DNA of 64,000 nucleotides from Verrucomicrobiota bacterium (GTDB taxonomy: Bacteria; Verrucomicrobiota; Verrucomicrobiia; Opitutales; Opitutaceae). This document shows positions 52,862 to 61,050 of this stretch, one piece after another. The stretch's first letter is position 1. Each line of letters begins with the position of its first letter. The position numbers and the translations under genes were made by a program. The notes under the pieces were generated by a model. The model did not search any database, was not told the origin of the DNA, and was given only the letters and a program-made list of their open reading frames with translations. The DNA is taken from positions 10,883-74,882 of the forward strand of contig JAFAAS010000046.1 in assembly GCA_023426435.1 (NCBI GenBank). Reading direction: 5' to 3'.

Positions 52862-53983
52862 TCAAGCGCTGGCGGTGTCGTGATGTTCCTGATACCACTC
52901 CAGCGTGCGCCGGAGCCCTTCTTCGAGTTCGATGCGGGGCTGGAATCCAAGTTCGCGGCGAGCTTTCTCGATGACCGGGCATCGACGCTGCGGGTTGTCG
53001 ACGAGGTAATCCTTCTCCGCGCTGACGCGGCGGACGACCTTGCCGGTGTAGCCGAAACGATCCCGGCCGATGCGAGCGAGCAATTCGGCGAGTTGCGTGA
53101 TGGAAATTTCGGGAGAGTCGCTGCCGATGTTGTAAGCCTCTCCGCTTCGTCCGCGGACGAGGACCTTGTAGTAGCCAACAATGGCATCGGCGACGTAGCA
53201 GAAGGTCCGGGTCGGCGATCCGTCAGAAAGAATCACGAGATCCTTGTCCGCGAGAAGATCGCGGGCGAAATCCGGCAGCACGCGCCGATCGTTGATATTC
53301 AATCCGGGCCCGTAGTTGTTGAACGGCCGCGCGATCGTGATGCGTAGTCCGAACTGTTGGGCGAAGTTCACGCACAGCGTCTCGCCGAAACGTTTTGATT
53401 CGTCGTAGCACGCGCGGGGACCGGTGCAGGATACGTTGCCGCGATACGTTTCCGGTGTGGGGATCTGATCGGGAGTCGGGTCGCCGTAGATTTCGCTCGT
53501 TGAGAAGAAGAGGAAACCGGAGATCGGATGCCCGGATTCCTGCTGGCGGCGGCAGCGGTCGAGAAGCAGGCGGAGGCCGTGAACATTGGCGTCCATGGTC
53601 TCGATGGGATATTTTCGATAAAACGTCGGCGACGCGATCGACGCCGCGTGAACGATATAATCGAAGTGGCCGATCTCGGCCGGCAGCGGCTGCGTGATAT
53701 TGTGTTGCAGAAGCGTCAATGACTCGTTTTGGGCGAGACCTCGCAGCCATTCGGGCACACCGCGGATGTAGTTATCGCACGCGACGACATCGATGGGCTG
53801 GCCGGCGCGTCTGGCCGCGTTCCAATGCAGCACCGATCGCACAAGATAGTGACCGAGAAACCCGGCACATCCGCTGATGAAGAGACGTTTGCCTTCCATC
53901 GATCGGAACTCGGAAGCCAAACCGTCGCAGATATAATCCAGGTCTGAAGCCGTGACCTGAGAAGTCGTGGTAGCCGTTGACAT
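52862..53983 (-). CDS. SDR nucleotide-sugar dehydratase/decarboxylase, UDP-glucuronate decarboxylase-like
   Basis: A 373-residue extended SDR. It has an N-terminal extension of about 30 residues, then the NAD motif SGCAGFLGHYLV (37-48), a STSEIYGDP segment (161-169) and catalytic Y193/K197 in CYDESKRFGE. GPRACYDESKR resembles the UDP-xylose synthase signature, and the gene lies next to UDP-glucose dehydrogenase. However, it also sits with the cytidylyltransferase, C-methyltransferase and DUF4910 genes, so a CDP-sugar substrate is an alternative. Confidence 0.8.
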   Translation of the reverse strand: MSTATTTSQVTASDLDYICDGLASEFRSMEGKRLFISGCAGFLGHYLVRSVLHWNAARRAGQPIDVVACDNYIRGVPEWLRGLAQNESLTLLQHNITQPLPAEIGHFDYIVHAASIASPTFYRKYPIETMDANVHGLRLLLDRCRRQQESGHPISGFLFFSTSEIYGDPTPDQIPTPETYRGNVSCTGPRACYDESKRFGETLCVNFAQQFGLRITIARPFNNYGPGLNINDRRVLPDFARDLLADKDLVILSDGSPTRTFCYVADAIVGYYKVLVRGRSGEAYNIGSDSPEISITQLAELLARIGRDRFGYTGKVVRRVSAEKDYLVDNPQRRCPVIEKARRELGFQPRIELEEGLRRTLEWYQEHHDTASA

Positions 53984-54035
53984 AAATGTTAGGGAGCCGG
54001 GGCGGATCGGCCGCGCGGGACGACGAGCGCCGAGG

Positions 54036-55340
54036 TCAGTTGATCGAATCCGCGGGAGCGAGGAGCCCGGCGCGCGCGAGTTTCTCGGCGGCGGCGGCGA
54101 GATCGCTGAAGGGCGTTTTCGCGCGTTCCGCGATTTCGAGCAGCGAGTGGTGGCCGTCGGAAAAGTTGAGTGCCCAAAGGAGGGCGATGCCCTCTCGATC
54201 AGGGGAGGAATAGAGACCGCGACGACCGAGCTGCGGCTCGCCTTTGGGGGATTGGTTGACGTAGCGGCGATTCAGTTCGAGTGCCTGCAGCACTCGCAAA
54301 AGAATCTGCAGCGATCCCGCCAGCGCTTCGGGGGTGATGAAATCGAGATTGTCGGCGCTGGTGTGATACTCGGGAAAGCGGCCGTTGGGCGTGCGCATGA
54401 AACAGCCGACGGGGAGGTTGAATCCCGGCGAACAGAACTGCCGCTCATCGTAACCATACGGATGAAAATCCTGGATCTCGTGCGGCGTGCCGGAGGCGCG
54501 AAGGACGTGCTCCATCGTCTGGTCGATCTCGGAGTGGCCGCGGCGGCTGCGTTTATAGGTGAACGTTCCGCGGTCGCCGAGGCAGCTCAGGACGAGCCCG
54601 TGTTTGATGCGGGCGACTTTGTCTTCGTTCCGCGCGAGCCAGGTGATGGCACCGATCGTCACCGGCAGGAAAAGAAAGCGAAACGTGTGTCGGCGCTCGA
54701 TCTGGTTCAGCTCGCGCGCCAGCCAGGTTGCGATCGTCAAGCCGGAGAGGTTGTCGTTGGCGAGGGAGGGATGGCAGCAGTGCGTCGAGATGAGGATCTC
54801 GTCCGTAGTTGCGCCGGGGAGCACGGCCTCCGCGTAGGTGAGTTGTCCGTCGGCGAGATCCGAGTCGATGCACACTTCGTATTCGGTGTCGGGCAGCGTG
54901 GAGAGAAGGCGATGAGGAACGCAGAAGCCCCAGTTCTCTTTGTAGTAGCTGGTTCGATACGGGATCCAATCGGGATGATCCGGCAGCGTGAACAGATGCG
55001 GCTGGAGCTGCGCGAGGGAGAAGCGACCGCGCACGGGGGCGCTGTAGCTTATCAGGTGCAGGTTGTGCTCGCGAAAATCGACCAGGGTGCGGCCGGTGGA
55101 GTCCTTGATCCACGCCTCGCGCACATTCCATTCCTGCGGGACGCTCCAATCGAGGACGCGCGTGCCGGTGGGCACCTCGTGAATCTGGAGCGGCACCTGC
55201 TTGCCAATGAGGCGGAGCGTTTCGCGCAGGCCGTCGCCGGTGATGCTGCGGCACAACGGAAAGAGCTCCGCCGCGAACCGGTGCAACTCCGCGCCGGCGC
55301 GGCCGGCATCGAAGCTGTCGAGCAGGTTCGTGACCGTCAT
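54036..55340 (-). CDS. DUF4910 aminopeptidase-like protein with winged-helix tail
   Basis: A 434-residue protein. It contains FPLCRSITGDGLRETLRLIG near the N-terminus and the zinc-peptidase-like motif STHCCHPSLANDNLSGLTIA, with H187, H190 and D196. The late segment FPEYHTSADNLDFI has another ligand-type His. The C-terminal part (about 355-430) is a predicted winged helix (GIALLWALNFSDGHHSLLEIA). This family is found in polysaccharide gene clusters beside sugar C-methyltransferases; its reaction there is not established. Confidence 0.82.
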   Translation of the reverse strand: MTVTNLLDSFDAGRAGAELHRFAAELFPLCRSITGDGLRETLRLIGKQVPLQIHEVPTGTRVLDWSVPQEWNVREAWIKDSTGRTLVDFREHNLHLISYSAPVRGRFSLAQLQPHLFTLPDHPDWIPYRTSYYKENWGFCVPHRLLSTLPDTEYEVCIDSDLADGQLTYAEAVLPGATTDEILISTHCCHPSLANDNLSGLTIATWLARELNQIERRHTFRFLFLPVTIGAITWLARNEDKVARIKHGLVLSCLGDRGTFTYKRSRRGHSEIDQTMEHVLRASGTPHEIQDFHPYGYDERQFCSPGFNLPVGCFMRTPNGRFPEYHTSADNLDFITPEALAGSLQILLRVLQALELNRRYVNQSPKGEPQLGRRGLYSSPDREGIALLWALNFSDGHHSLLEIAERAKTPFSDLAAAAEKLARAGLLAPADSIN

Positions 55341-55361
55341 GAAAATGTGCGGCTCGGTCGC

Positions 55362-56618
55362 TTAACGGAGGACCTGCACCTCGGGAATCGGGACGACGAA
55401 CTCGCCGCCCCATTCGCGGATGTCGGACATCTGCTGGCGGATTTCATCGCGCAGATTCCAGGGCAGGATCAGCACGTAATCCGGTTTGGTTTCGAAGATC
55501 TGATCGGGGCTGAAGATCGGAATGCGAACGCCCGGCAGGTAGTGGCCCTGTTTATGAGGGCTTTTGTCGACGACATAGTCGATCAAGTCATCACGCACGC
55601 CGCAGTAGTTGACCAAGGTAACGCCCTTCGCCGCGGCGCCGTATCCGACCACGGTCTTGCCGGCGTTTTTCGCGTCGATGAGGAAGTTGAGCAGTTTGCG
55701 CTTCGTGCTCATGACCTTCTTTCCGAAAGACGTGTAAGTGGCCATGTCACGGAGACCGAAATGGACTTCCTGTTCACGGGTGGAGCGGACGCGGTCCGTC
55801 GTCGCGGTGAGGGCGGTCTCGTTCTCTGTGTGGCGGGCGAAGATTCGCAGCGAGCCGCCGTGCGTGGAGAGATGCTCGACGTCGAAAATGGTCAGGCCGT
55901 GGCGGGCGAAGATGTTGTCGACCGCGAGCAGTGAGAGATACGAGAAGTGCTCGTGGTAGATCGTATCGAATTGGTTTTGGGCAATCAGGCGCAGGAGGTG
56001 GGGAAACTCGAAGGTGATCACCCCGCGTGGCGCCAAAGCGATCTTCAGGCCGCCCACGAAGTCGTTGATGTCGGGAACGTGGGCGAGGACATTGTTGCCC
56101 AGCAGTAAGTCGGCGGACCGGCCGCTGGCGACGAGTTCGCGCGCGGTTTCGACGCCGAAGAATTTAACGATGCTGGGAATCTGTTTCTGCTCCCAAGCGA
56201 CCTTCGCCACGTTGGCCGCCGGTTCGACGCCGAGCACCGGGATGCCGCGGGATTTGAAATGTTGCAGCAGATATCCGTCGTTGCTGGCGATCTCGACGAC
56301 CTGGCTTCGCTCATTGTAACCGAAGCGAGCGATCATCATGTCGCAGTAACGACGGGCGTGATCGACCCAGGTGGTCGAGTAGCTGGAGAAGTAGGCGTAG
56401 TCGCTGAAGATGGCGTCGGGCGACTCGAACTCCTCGAGCTGCGCGAGCAGACATTTTTCGCAGACCCAGACCTTGAGCGGGTAAAATTTTTCGGCGGCGC
56501 TTGCGCTTTCGAACTTCACGTAGGAGTTCGCAAGTGGAGACATGCCAAGATCGCACATGACGTGCGCGAGGGGCGCGTTGCATGAACGGCACTGCGGCGA
56601 GGAGTTCGAGCGTTTCAT
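55362..56618 (-). CDS. Zinc-containing sugar C-methyltransferase (class I SAM)
   Basis: A 418-residue protein of the TylC3/NovU-type family that methylates a carbon of a 4-keto-6-deoxy sugar. Zinc cysteines C10, C13, C53 and C56 are visible (CRSCNAPL; WVCEKCLLAQ). The SAM domain has VVEIASNDGYLLQHF (about 102-116), and the C-terminal part carries GYGAAAKGVTLVNYCG. The ATG at 56618 is preferred because the zinc domain starts there. The downstream DUF4910 and upstream cytidylyltransferase genes are typical partners. Confidence 0.9.
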   Translation of the reverse strand: MKRSNSSPQCRSCNAPLAHVMCDLGMSPLANSYVKFESASAAEKFYPLKVWVCEKCLLAQLEEFESPDAIFSDYAYFSSYSTTWVDHARRYCDMMIARFGYNERSQVVEIASNDGYLLQHFKSRGIPVLGVEPAANVAKVAWEQKQIPSIVKFFGVETARELVASGRSADLLLGNNVLAHVPDINDFVGGLKIALAPRGVITFEFPHLLRLIAQNQFDTIYHEHFSYLSLLAVDNIFARHGLTIFDVEHLSTHGGSLRIFARHTENETALTATTDRVRSTREQEVHFGLRDMATYTSFGKKVMSTKRKLLNFLIDAKNAGKTVVGYGAAAKGVTLVNYCGVRDDLIDYVVDKSPHKQGHYLPGVRIPIFSPDQIFETKPDYVLILPWNLRDEIRQQMSDIREWGGEFVVPIPEVQVLR

Positions 56619-56662
56619 GGGGAGAGGGTGTTGATGGGCGCGGGACCAAGTGCGGGTGCCGA

Positions 56663-57487
56663 TCAAATGGCCTTCAGTTCGACGAGTGGCCGGTGAAGTC
56701 CCGCGGGGGAGTCATCCCACGTCTTCCACGGCGCTTGGTGTTTGGCCCAGAGATCTTCCAGGACCATCCGATCCCGGAGTGTGTCCATCGAGTGCCAGAA
56801 GCCATCGTGCCGGTAGGCGACCAGCTGCTTCTCGCGCGCGAGCGTTTGCATCGGCTCTTTTTCCCAGGAGACGAGGTCGCCTGAAACATAGTCGATGACC
56901 TCGGGCTCGAGGACGAAGAAACCTCCGTTGATCCAGGCGCCGTCGCCCGTCGGCTTCTCGTGAAATTGATCGATGATGGATTGATTCTCGTGCAGGCGAA
57001 TCGCGCCGAAGCGACCCGGAGGCTGCACCGCAGTGAGCGTGGCCAGACGGCCATGTTCGCGATGAAACTTGATCGTGTCGCTGATGTTCACGTCGCTCAC
57101 GCCATCGCCGTAGGTCATGCAAAATGTCTCGTCTCCGACATGGTCGCGAACGCGGCGAAGGCGGCCGCCGGTGAGCGTTTGGTCGCCGGTATCGACCAAT
57201 GTGATACTCCACGCTTCGACGCCGTTGCTCAGGAACTCCATCCGGTTCGATTGCAGGTCGAAGCGAACGTCGCAGCGGTGCAGGAAGTAATTGGCGAAAA
57301 ATTCCTTGATGACGTAGCCCTTGTAGCCGAGGCAGACGACGAAGTCGTTCAGCCCGTGCTGGCTGTAGAGTTTCATGATGTGCCAGAGGATCGGCCGGCC
57401 GCCGATTTCGACCATGGGTTTGGGTTTGGTGGCGCTTTCTTCGGAGATGCGAGTGCCGTAGCCTCCGGCTAGGATGACGGTTTTCAT
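56663..57487 (-). CDS. rfbF: Glucose-1-phosphate cytidylyltransferase
   Basis: Makes CDP-glucose from CTP and glucose-1-phosphate, entry to CDP-3,6-dideoxyhexoses and branched sugars. The 274-residue protein starts MKTVILAGGYGTRISEESA and continues KPKPMVEIGGRPILWHIMK, the nucleotidyltransferase signature with Lys in PKPM. FCMTYGDGVSDVNI and GAWINGGFFVLEP follow. The ATG at 57487 is fixed by homology from the first residue. The next enzyme, CDP-glucose 4,6-dehydratase, is not clearly present unless the SDR at 52862-53983 fills that role. Confidence 0.94.
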   Translation of the reverse strand: MKTVILAGGYGTRISEESATKPKPMVEIGGRPILWHIMKLYSQHGLNDFVVCLGYKGYVIKEFFANYFLHRCDVRFDLQSNRMEFLSNGVEAWSITLVDTGDQTLTGGRLRRVRDHVGDETFCMTYGDGVSDVNISDTIKFHREHGRLATLTAVQPPGRFGAIRLHENQSIIDQFHEKPTGDGAWINGGFFVLEPEVIDYVSGDLVSWEKEPMQTLAREKQLVAYRHDGFWHSMDTLRDRMVLEDLWAKHQAPWKTWDDSPAGLHRPLVELKAI

Positions 57488-57570
57488 GGTGAGCAGTGGA
57501 TGGAGCGTCGAGCGGGGGAAACAGGGGGAAGTATCGCGAGGGGCACTGGACGGAGCGCGTGATTGCAAGC

Positions 57571-58314
57571 TCACACGGCCGAGATGGCGGCAGCACGAGC
57601 CTCCGAGGGAGACGGGGGCGTCGTGGAGTCCCGGTGATCGCCGCGAAATCTTACGACGCGCGCAGGCACGCCGGCCGCGATGGCGAACGGCGGGATGTCG
57701 CGAGTGACGACCGATCCCGCGCCGATGACTGCGCCGCGGCCGATGGTCACGCCCGACAGCACCTTTACACCGACACCCAACCACGCGTCCTGCCCGATCA
57801 CCACAGGGCCTCTGGCGGTGAGCGGTTGGGTGCAGATTTCCTGCTCCGGTTCGATCCCGTGGTTGTAGGAGTAGATTGCACAACCGCAGGCGATCTGGGC
57901 GTGGGCCTCGATCACAATCGGCTGCAAGGCGGAGAGGAAGATGCAGCCGTTTTGGACTGCGACCCGGGGGCCGATCGAGATTGAGCCGCCCTGCAACACC
58001 TCGAGCGTGCAATCGCGGTTGATCTGCACACTGTCTCCGAGACGAATCGAGCCGCCGCCTTCCCAACGCGCGAGGACCGTGCGATCGCCGATGTAAACCT
58101 GCCGCCCGAGTTCCGGTTCGATATCGATCAGTTCGGCGCGAGGAGAGATGTAGCCCTTGTTGGTCATCCACGAGAGGGCGATCTGGTGACGATAGGGTCC
58201 AACGCCCCATGCCGCGAGCCGGGCAGCAAGTCGTCCGAGGGGGCGGGTGCTGCTGCGCGAGAGCCAGAAGATGCGCCATCGCCGAACGAGCCGCCGGGTG
58301 AGCAAGCCAGCCAT
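57571..58314 (-). CDS. Left-handed beta-helix acyltransferase
   Basis: A 247-residue hexapeptide-repeat enzyme of the LbetaH group (maltose/galactoside O-acetyltransferase-like). Repeats such as IRLGDSVQINRDCTLEV, ISIGPRVAVQNG, IACGCAIYSYNHGI and VVIGQDAWLGVGVKVLSGV are followed by VIGAGSVVTRDIPPFAIAAGVPARVVR, the usual end. The N-terminal ~60 residues are basic and helical. The ATG at 58314 lies just before the helix; the longer frame upstream overlaps the ABC gene and is unlikely. The sugar acceptor is unknown. Confidence 0.88.
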   Translation of the reverse strand: MAGLLTRRLVRRWRIFWLSRSSTRPLGRLAARLAAWGVGPYRHQIALSWMTNKGYISPRAELIDIEPELGRQVYIGDRTVLARWEGGGSIRLGDSVQINRDCTLEVLQGGSISIGPRVAVQNGCIFLSALQPIVIEAHAQIACGCAIYSYNHGIEPEQEICTQPLTARGPVVIGQDAWLGVGVKVLSGVTIGRGAVIGAGSVVTRDIPPFAIAAGVPARVVRFRGDHRDSTTPPSPSEARAAAISAV

Positions 58315-58348
58315 AATCGGAAAGGGACGAAGACTGATGGTGATTTCG

Positions 58349-59704
58349 CTACGCTGCGCTCGCAGGTGCGGTGGTGTTGGCGCCAAGATGCGCGAACGTC
58401 GGTTTTGCTTTCTCGCCTTGAGCAACCAGCCGCGTTTGCCAGGCCAACATGGGACGAATCAGACCCGGCATCGGCTGATTATAGTCGCCGCGGGATGTGT
58501 CCTTTGTGCTCAGATCATCGACGACGCGGAAGGCGACCGCATCCTCGACCATGGCGTGAATATGCTCGGGTGAAAGGGACATCAGCACGGCCATCACGGA
58601 GATCATTCCCTCGGCGAGGAGATTGCCGGGAATCCAACCGACGCTCACGTAACGACCGGCCGGCCGGCGGCGGCCGCGCCACGCAGGATCGAGATCGACG
58701 GACACGAACAGCACCGTGCCGTCCTGATTGCGCAGAACGAAATGCGGCAGCAGCAGATAACCCGAGGTGAGCACCTCGTATTCGAGTTCGATGCCGACGC
58801 GGCTGCGGACGTCGGTGGTGTCAACCGGATGTCCCTCCGGTGAACGAATACGTGTCGCGCAGAGCCGCACAACGGCATCGCCCGGAGCCGTGCCGAGATC
58901 GGTCCACTCGCGAACGGCAGACGTCGTGACGCCGGAGTTGAGGTAGGCATTTGCGACGCGGTGCGATTCGCCATCCATCTTGACCTCGCCCCGATGGAGC
59001 AGCACGCAACGTGAGCAGAGCCGCGCGACTGCCTGCATGTTGTGCGAGACGAAAAGAACGGTGCGGCCGGCGTTCGCAACATCGCCCATCTTGGAGAGAC
59101 ATTTTTTCTGGAATTCCGCATCTCCCACGGCGAGCACCTCGTCGACGACGAGGATTTCGGGCTCGAGGTGCGCGGCGACGGCGAAGGCCAGACGCACATA
59201 CATGCCGCTGGAGTAGCGTTTGACCGGAGTATCGAGAAACCGCTCCACTTCGGCGAATGCGACGATCTCGTCGAACTTCCGCTTAATCTCGATGCGGCTC
59301 ATGCCGAGGATCGCGCCGTTGAGAAATATGTTCTCGCGGCCGGTGAGCTCCGGATGAAAGCCCGTGCCCACCTCGAGCAGACTGGCGACGCGCCCATGAA
59401 GCGTGATTCGTCCGGTGGTGGGTTCGGTGATGCGGCTGAGCACCTTCAACAAGGTCGATTTGCCCGCGCCGTTGCGGCCGATGAAGCCGATCACTTCGCC
59501 GCGGCGGATCGAGAGATTGACCCCGCGAAGCGCCCAGAATTCACGCTCGTCGTCACGTTCCTGCCTGGCCCGAGACTGCAGCCATCGAAGAGGGGAACGG
59601 ACGGCGGACTCGATGACGGGCCGCAAGCCGTCACGTCGCGAGGCCGAGGCGCCGACGAGGTAACGCTTCGACAAACTGTCCACTTGGATGATGATGTCGC
59701 TCAT
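58349..59704 (-). CDS. ABC polysaccharide exporter ATPase with C-terminal glycan-binding domain (Wzt-like), system 2
   Basis: A 451-residue ATPase. Walker A GRNGAGKST lies near 75-83, the signature KRYSSGMYVRLAFAVA, Walker B ILVVDEVLAVGD and LFVSHNMQA follow. Residues about 270-430 are a beta-rich domain (VGIELEYEVLTSGYLLL, LVLRNQDGTVLFVS-like strands). Compared with system 1 it is longer and its linker and C-terminal domain differ, so the two ATPases probably recognise different glycan ends. It pairs with the permease encoded 29 bases upstream. Confidence 0.92.
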   Translation of the reverse strand: MSDIIIQVDSLSKRYLVGASASRRDGLRPVIESAVRSPLRWLQSRARQERDDEREFWALRGVNLSIRRGEVIGFIGRNGAGKSTLLKVLSRITEPTTGRITLHGRVASLLEVGTGFHPELTGRENIFLNGAILGMSRIEIKRKFDEIVAFAEVERFLDTPVKRYSSGMYVRLAFAVAAHLEPEILVVDEVLAVGDAEFQKKCLSKMGDVANAGRTVLFVSHNMQAVARLCSRCVLLHRGEVKMDGESHRVANAYLNSGVTTSAVREWTDLGTAPGDAVVRLCATRIRSPEGHPVDTTDVRSRVGIELEYEVLTSGYLLLPHFVLRNQDGTVLFVSVDLDPAWRGRRRPAGRYVSVGWIPGNLLAEGMISVMAVLMSLSPEHIHAMVEDAVAFRVVDDLSTKDTSRGDYNQPMPGLIRPMLAWQTRLVAQGEKAKPTFAHLGANTTAPASAA

Positions 59705-59733
59705 GACGCGATGAGGCGGAGAAGAGAGGAGAT

Positions 59734-60567
59734 TCAGATCACGTCCGCGAACGTCTTCTCCGTGCTGCGGAAATAGCGGATGCCGGTCAGGATGATCACC
59801 AGGATGACGGCGGAGGACAGCAGCAGGCCCGGCCAGTAGAGCGGATACGCTCCGCCGAGGATCGCCCAGCGAAAGCCGTCGATCACGCCCGCCATCGGGT
59901 TAAGCCAATAAACGAGCTGCAGGGAGTCGGGCAGCATCTTGGGAGCAGCGACCGCACTGGTGAAGCCGACCGGAGAAAAATAGAGGCCGAACTGCACGAC
60001 GAACGGCACCACGTATTTGAAATCGCGATACCGAACCATGAGAGCCGATATCCATAAGCCGACGCCCAGAGCCGCCGCGAATGCGAGCGCGACAAATGCA
60101 GGCAGGGCGAGAATTTCCGGCCCGGGCACGATGCGATAGTAGGCGAGCAGGGCGACGAGTAGCAGACCGGCGATCGAGAAATCGACGAAGCTGGTGATGA
60201 CGGAGCCTGCCGGGACGACCAGGCGAGGGAAATAGACCTTGGAGATCATGTTCGCATTCGTCACGAGGCTGTTGCTGCTTTCCGTGAATGCGGTCGCGAA
60301 GAAGTGCCACGGGATCATTCCGCAGAAAACCATCACTGGATATGGCACGCCGCCGGAGGGCAGCTGAGCAAGGCGTCCGAAAACGAGCGTGAGGACGAGC
60401 ATCGTCAGGACGGGCCGCACCACCGCCCACGCGATGCCAATCACCGTTTGCTTGTAGCGGACAAGAATATCGCGCCAGGCGAGGAAGTAGAACAGTTCGC
60501 GGTAGCGCCACAGGTCGCGCCAATATTGGCGTTCGGTGCGGCCCGCCTCAATGATTAGCGGTTGCAT
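59734..60567 (-). CDS. ABC polysaccharide exporter permease (Wzm-like), system 2
   Basis: A 277-residue ABC-2 permease with six helices. It begins with a cytoplasmic stretch YWRDLWRYRELFYFLAWRDILVRYKQT, then IGIAWAVVRPVLTMLVLTLVFG. ISKVYFPRLVVPAG and ALMVRYRDFKYVVPF are signature loops of the family; FSPVGFTSAV ends the fifth helix region. The ATG at 60567 is chosen because homology starts with MQPLIIEAG; the longer frame upstream is poor in hydrophobic residues. Confidence 0.93.
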   Translation of the reverse strand: MQPLIIEAGRTERQYWRDLWRYRELFYFLAWRDILVRYKQTVIGIAWAVVRPVLTMLVLTLVFGRLAQLPSGGVPYPVMVFCGMIPWHFFATAFTESSNSLVTNANMISKVYFPRLVVPAGSVITSFVDFSIAGLLLVALLAYYRIVPGPEILALPAFVALAFAAALGVGLWISALMVRYRDFKYVVPFVVQFGLYFSPVGFTSAVAAPKMLPDSLQLVYWLNPMAGVIDGFRWAILGGAYPLYWPGLLLSSAVILVIILTGIRYFRSTEKTFADVI

Positions 60568-61050
60568 GAAGATTCGAGAGGCTGGGACCAATCTTCGGGG
60601 GCGTCGCAGCGTGCGGGGAAGCTGCCGCCATTCCGGTGCCTTCGATGGCTGGAGGATAGTCCGCGGCCTCGTTTTGCGCAGTCCGCCGACGGCAGAAGAG
60701 AGCGACACTCAGCGGCGGCGATGACAAGCTCGGGGCGGCCCTTTTAGCCCTGACGTGGTCCTACAGAAATGCCCGATGCAGACGTCGCTCCGCGATGGGA
60801 TCGGTGAGTGGTAATGACCCGCTGGAAAAGCTCCTTGTTCGTTGAGCTGCCGGCGCAGGGTGGAGACATACGGCGCATGATTCAGGATAGAACGTAGGAT
60901 GCGCTTCATGGTTTTACTCCGGATGAGTTGCGGGCTGATTGAGAAGGTCGCTTCGCCCGGTGTAAGATGCCTCGCCGTTCGGACTGATGGTCCTTGTGCA
61001 ACCGCTCGAGGCCATGCCGGCTTCGTGGCCGCTGGATTCGGCCCCGTGGT
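60568..61050. other. Intergenic stretch with a gene remnant
   Basis: A 483-base gap between two - strand genes. It holds the degenerate methyltransferase start at 60709-60909 and otherwise no open frame with coding character on either strand. Past deletion of most of a gene is the simplest reading. Confidence 0.6.
60709..60909 (-). pseudogene. Truncated SAM-methyltransferase remnant (N-terminus only)
   Basis: Residues 1-43 read MKRILRSILNHAPYVSTLRR, then QLNEQGAFPAGHYHSPIPSR and SDV. The GHYxSPIPS stretch is the typical start of a class of SAM-dependent methyltransferases in glycan loci (consensus style nGhfYSPiPs). After SDV the frame turns into Arg/Pro-rich nonsense and stops at 60709; no SAM-binding motif follows downstream in any frame I could see. 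It is therefore a leftover of a gene of normally ~250-300 codons. Confidence 0.55.

Noticed and set aside
52862..53983. Firm call of UDP-xylose synthase
   Set aside because: The YDESKR motif and the neighbouring UDP-glucose dehydrogenase favour it, but the N-terminal extension and CDP-sugar neighbours leave the substrate open, so no gene symbol was given.
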